Source: DATILL01 sp035476575
GTDB taxonomy: Bacteria > Actinomycetota > Actinomycetes > Mycobacteriales > JACQDL01
Direction: 5' to 3'
NCBI GenBank assembly: GCA_035476575.1
Contig: DATILL010000040.1
Coordinates: forward strand, 62,001 to 126,000
Length of the DNA stretch: 64,000 bases
Shown here: one piece after another, positions 60,040 through 64,000 of the stretch
Layout of the letters: each line of letters begins with the position of its first letter
Numbering within the stretch: position 1 is the stretch's first letter
Translations under genes and position numbers: made by a program
The notes under the pieces: generated by a model
The model's input: the letters and a program-made list of their open reading frames with translations, nothing else
What the model was told of the DNA's origin: nothing
Database searches by the model: none

Positions 60040-60040
<1 letters not shown>
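59351..60040 (+). CDS. purQ: Phosphoribosylformylglycinamidine synthase subunit PurQ
   Basis: 229 residues. Class I glutamine amidotransferase that feeds ammonia to PurL. Nucleophile Cys in VLGICNGFQILCESHLLPGA, catalytic His/Glu in MPHPEHAVDPL, oxyanion ILPGGFSYGDYLRCGAIARF. TTG 59351 has GGAG 6 nt upstream. The stop overlaps the purL start by one base (TGATG). It is in the same direction as purS, 1 kb downstream. Confidence 0.95.
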
Positions 60041-62421
<2,381 letters not shown>

Positions 62422-62563
62422 CCGAGGTCGAGCAGCCGAGGCCCGGTCGCCCCGGTCGCCCATAGGGGCAGGACCGACGGCCCGTTCCGCCGTCCGCTGG
62501 TTCCTTGTCCGGGATCTGTCCACACCAGACATTGGGGTGGCAGCCTCAGAAAGGGGATTGTCG

Positions 62564-62779
62564 ATGCCGGAGCATCCGGGGCAGGACTACGGCCAAGACT
62601 ATGGCCAGAGCTACGGCGGCCAGGACTACGGCGGCCAGGACGGCTCGGGCGACGAGAACGCGGAGGTCACGATCGACTACGAGTACGCGACCGAGGAGAG
62701 CATCGAGGTCTCGATGGACGAGCTAACCGCGTCCGGTTACCAGCCAGAGCCCGACGACTCGTCGCAGTACAACGCGTAG
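62564..62779 (+). CDS. Small acidic Gly/Tyr/Gln-rich protein
   Basis: 71 residues from ATG 62564 (AAGGGG upstream). The N-terminal 30 residues repeat the pattern QDYGQDYGQSYGGQDYGG. The remainder is acidic (EVTIDYEYATEESIEVSMDE) and ends in a polar tail. No signal peptide, no cysteine. It lies 9 bp upstream of the next gene and is clearly co-transcribed. Unrecognised; it looks like a disordered or aggregating N-terminus with an acidic beta or helical part. Confidence 0.65.
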   Translation: MPEHPGQDYGQDYGQSYGGQDYGGQDGSGDENAEVTIDYEYATEESIEVSMDELTASGYQPEPDDSSQYNA

Positions 62780-62788
62780 GAGCGTGCC

Positions 62789-63226
62789 ATGCCCGATCCC
62801 AAGGTCAGCATCTCCGGCGGCTCGTTCACCGTGCAGGGCTACGCGCCCGGATGGTCAATCGGCAACCTTGGCCAGTGCCGGCTCGGCGACAACTTCCAGA
62901 TCACGCCCACTGGCAGCATGAGCGACCCACAGCTCAAGCTCGGCCTGCACCTGATTGACTGCGTGTGGGGCAGGCGCGGCAGCATCTGGCTGGAGCAGTC
63001 GCTGTCCGCAGGCGGCACGTTCAGCCTGGGCGGCACCCCGATGGGCAGCCTGCAGCTCAACAACCAGCTCCTCTGGCAGCCGATGAAGGATCTGCGGTTC
63101 ACCCTCACCTTCGTGCTGAACGGCCAGCTCGACCAGCACGGCGCGACCGGGTCGGTGAGCTTCGGCAGCCAGTTCAAGGTGACGGACAGCAAGGCGACGA
63201 TGCTCGGCCTCGGCTTTCACTTCTGA
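62789..63226 (+). CDS. Unrecognised beta-rich protein
   Basis: 145 residues from ATG 62789 (AGGAG upstream). Alternating polar and hydrophobic residues (VSISGGSFTVQGYAPGWSIG, GSLQLNNQLLWQPMKDLRFT, GATGSVSFGSQFKVTDSKAT) and an ending GLGFHF suggest a beta-barrel or beta-sandwich. Terminal aromatic FHF recalls outer-membrane or pore-type folds, but there is no signal peptide. Two cysteines (near 31 and 58). Paired with the acidic gene upstream. Not recognised. Confidence 0.6.
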   Translation: MPDPKVSISGGSFTVQGYAPGWSIGNLGQCRLGDNFQITPTGSMSDPQLKLGLHLIDCVWGRRGSIWLEQSLSAGGTFSLGGTPMGSLQLNNQLLWQPMKDLRFTLTFVLNGQLDQHGATGSVSFGSQFKVTDSKATMLGLGFHF

Positions 63227-63231
63227 CCCCT

Positions 63232-63297
63232 CCGACGATCATCGAGTTGTTGGGGTCCGTGGAGATCAACTCGCCACAACAACTCGATGATCGTCGG
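63232..63297. repeat. H-family hairpin, copy C
   Basis: A perfect 21-bp inverted repeat (CCGACGATCATCGAGTTGTT, then G) around a 24-nt loop with GAGATCAAC. Core 63238-63291. It lies 5 bp after the stop of the beta-rich protein and before the sterol-carrier gene. Confidence 0.88.
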
Positions 63298-63329
63298 GGC
63301 AGGCTGACCGGGTCGGGGACACTGGGCGG

Positions 63330-63782
63330 GTGGTCCGACGCCGGTACGACGAACAGCGGCTGCGCGCGGCGCTGGCAGCCACCGGTGAGGTGACGCCGCC
63401 CACCGAGGTCACCGGCGCCGTGCTCGCCGGCGCCGTGCTGGCCGCCGTGCTCCGGATCCACGACACGGCCGCCGCGCGGGGCGATGAGCCGGCAATCGAG
63501 CGGGTAGCCCTGCGGGCCGCCGTGGTTGAGCTGGCCCAGCGTCTGGCGGACCGGGCGCCAGGCCGTTCGGTTGAGCTGCGGGTGCCGCCGTACACCGCGG
63601 TGCAGGCCGTTGCCGGCCCCCGGCACACCCGCGGCACCCCGCCCAACGTGGTGGAGACCGATCCGGTCACCTGGCTCCGGCTGGCCACCGGCCGGCTGTC
63701 CTGGGTCGACGCCGTCCACAGTGGACAGTTGACCGCCAGTGGCGACCGGGCCGATCTTTCCCCCTACCTCCCGCTCGCCTGA
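63330..63782 (+). CDS. Sterol carrier family protein (SCP2/MDMPI-like, Rv0807 type)
   Basis: 150 residues from GTG 63330. The C-terminal part (VELRVPPYTAVQAVAGPRHT, then VVETDPVTWLRLATGRLSW and VDAVHSGQLTASG) is the SCP2-like domain found in actinobacteria just after purL. The first 60 residues are helical. Function unknown in bacteria. A GTCCACAGTGGAC palindrome lies in frame at 63714-63726. It overlaps the convergent membrane gene by 19 bp. Confidence 0.85.
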   Translation: MVRRRYDEQRLRAALAATGEVTPPTEVTGAVLAGAVLAAVLRIHDTAAARGDEPAIERVALRAAVVELAQRLADRAPGRSVELRVPPYTAVQAVAGPRHTRGTPPNVVETDPVTWLRLATGRLSWVDAVHSGQLTASGDRADLSPYLPLA

Positions 63783-63997
63783 GCCTGCGGCTGCGCCAAC
63801 CCGCCGGCCGGCGGGGCGAGCGAGGGCACCCGGTCGGCAAGCCGATGCCGACCCACCAGGCCCAGCACACCGAAGAACGCGCCCACGACCGCCAGCCGAC
63901 CGGCGGTGAACGCCAGCGGTGAGCCCCGGCCGGTCAGCGCGACACCCAGCATGAGGACACCCACACCCCACCAGTACACCGACGCCACCAGCACCAT
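63764..63997 (-). CDS. Small two-helix membrane protein
   Basis: 77 residues from ATG 63997; the frame is open to the window edge, so a longer start cannot be excluded. Two hydrophobic helices (VLVASVYWWGVGVLMLGVAL and AVVGAFFGVLGLVG) with a Pro/Gln/Ala-rich cytoplasmic tail. No family recognised. Convergent with the sterol-carrier gene. Confidence 0.6.
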   Translation of the reverse strand: MVLVASVYWWGVGVLMLGVALTGRGSPLAFTAGRLAVVGAFFGVLGLVGRHRLADRVPSLAPPAGGLAQPQAQASGR

Positions 63998-64000
63998 GCG

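Overview
The window is high-GC actinobacterial chromosome. GTG and TTG starts are common, 1-8 bp stop/start overlaps are frequent, and gene order matches known actinobacterial blocks. rex-hemA-hemC-hemD-hemB, bldN/rsbN, the HAD-IB phosphatase, the acyltransferase/SDR pair, bS22, the small HTH protein, proC, the ppx block and regX3/senX3 follow the order I know from Streptomyces and from M. tuberculosis Rv0490-Rv0512. A BldN-type sigma factor with an RsbN-type partner points to a filamentous or sporulating lineage. A Micromonosporales-like organism fits best, but that is inference.

Layout. 1-1.5 kb: a truncated gene end and a MOSC protein. 1.5-6.6 kb: a 5-kb island between two perfect 57-bp copies of the 3' part of tRNA-Ser(CGA). 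It carries an HNH-like protein, an SDR enzyme, XRE and GntR regulators and a Cys-rich protein, but no integrase. 6.6-10.9 kb: tadA with two associated proteins, a GNAT acetyltransferase, tyrA, a truncated metallopeptidase start and a phosphatase. 10.9-13.5 kb: hemL and a secreted transglycosylase. 13.5-17.2 kb: an accessory patch with a ricin-type lectin, a secreted protein, a frameshifted exonuclease and small genes. 17.2-23.5 kb: heme genes and rex, with a Rex operator. 23.5-36.8 kb: orphan antitoxin, glutaredoxin, acyl-CoA ligase, bldN/rsbN, lipid and proline enzymes, and a Na+/H+ antiporter. 36.9-43.4 kb: lipoprotein, membrane protein, Ppx, a Cys-rich protein, RegX3/SenX3 and PhoU. 43.5-64 kb: fba, purA, purD, map, an ABC exporter, purB, a three-gene glycosyltransferase operon, purS/purQ/purL and a sterol-carrier-like protein.

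The main unexplained structure is a set of dispersed intergenic palindromes. The E family has two 62-bp MITE-like copies, each next to a truncated gene. The H family has three hairpins with a fixed 54-nt core and a conserved loop. The R family has four loci built from GGTGACC/GGTCACC units, including a roughly 56-bp-arm palindrome and a perfect 48/50-bp tandem duplication. There is also a single 78-bp MITE-like element at a CTAG site, and a 13-bp palindrome that recurs four times inside genes.

Several genes start 7-8 nt after a -10-like hexamer without a ribosome-binding site, which suggests leaderless transcripts. All positions and repeats were read by eye, with no database search.
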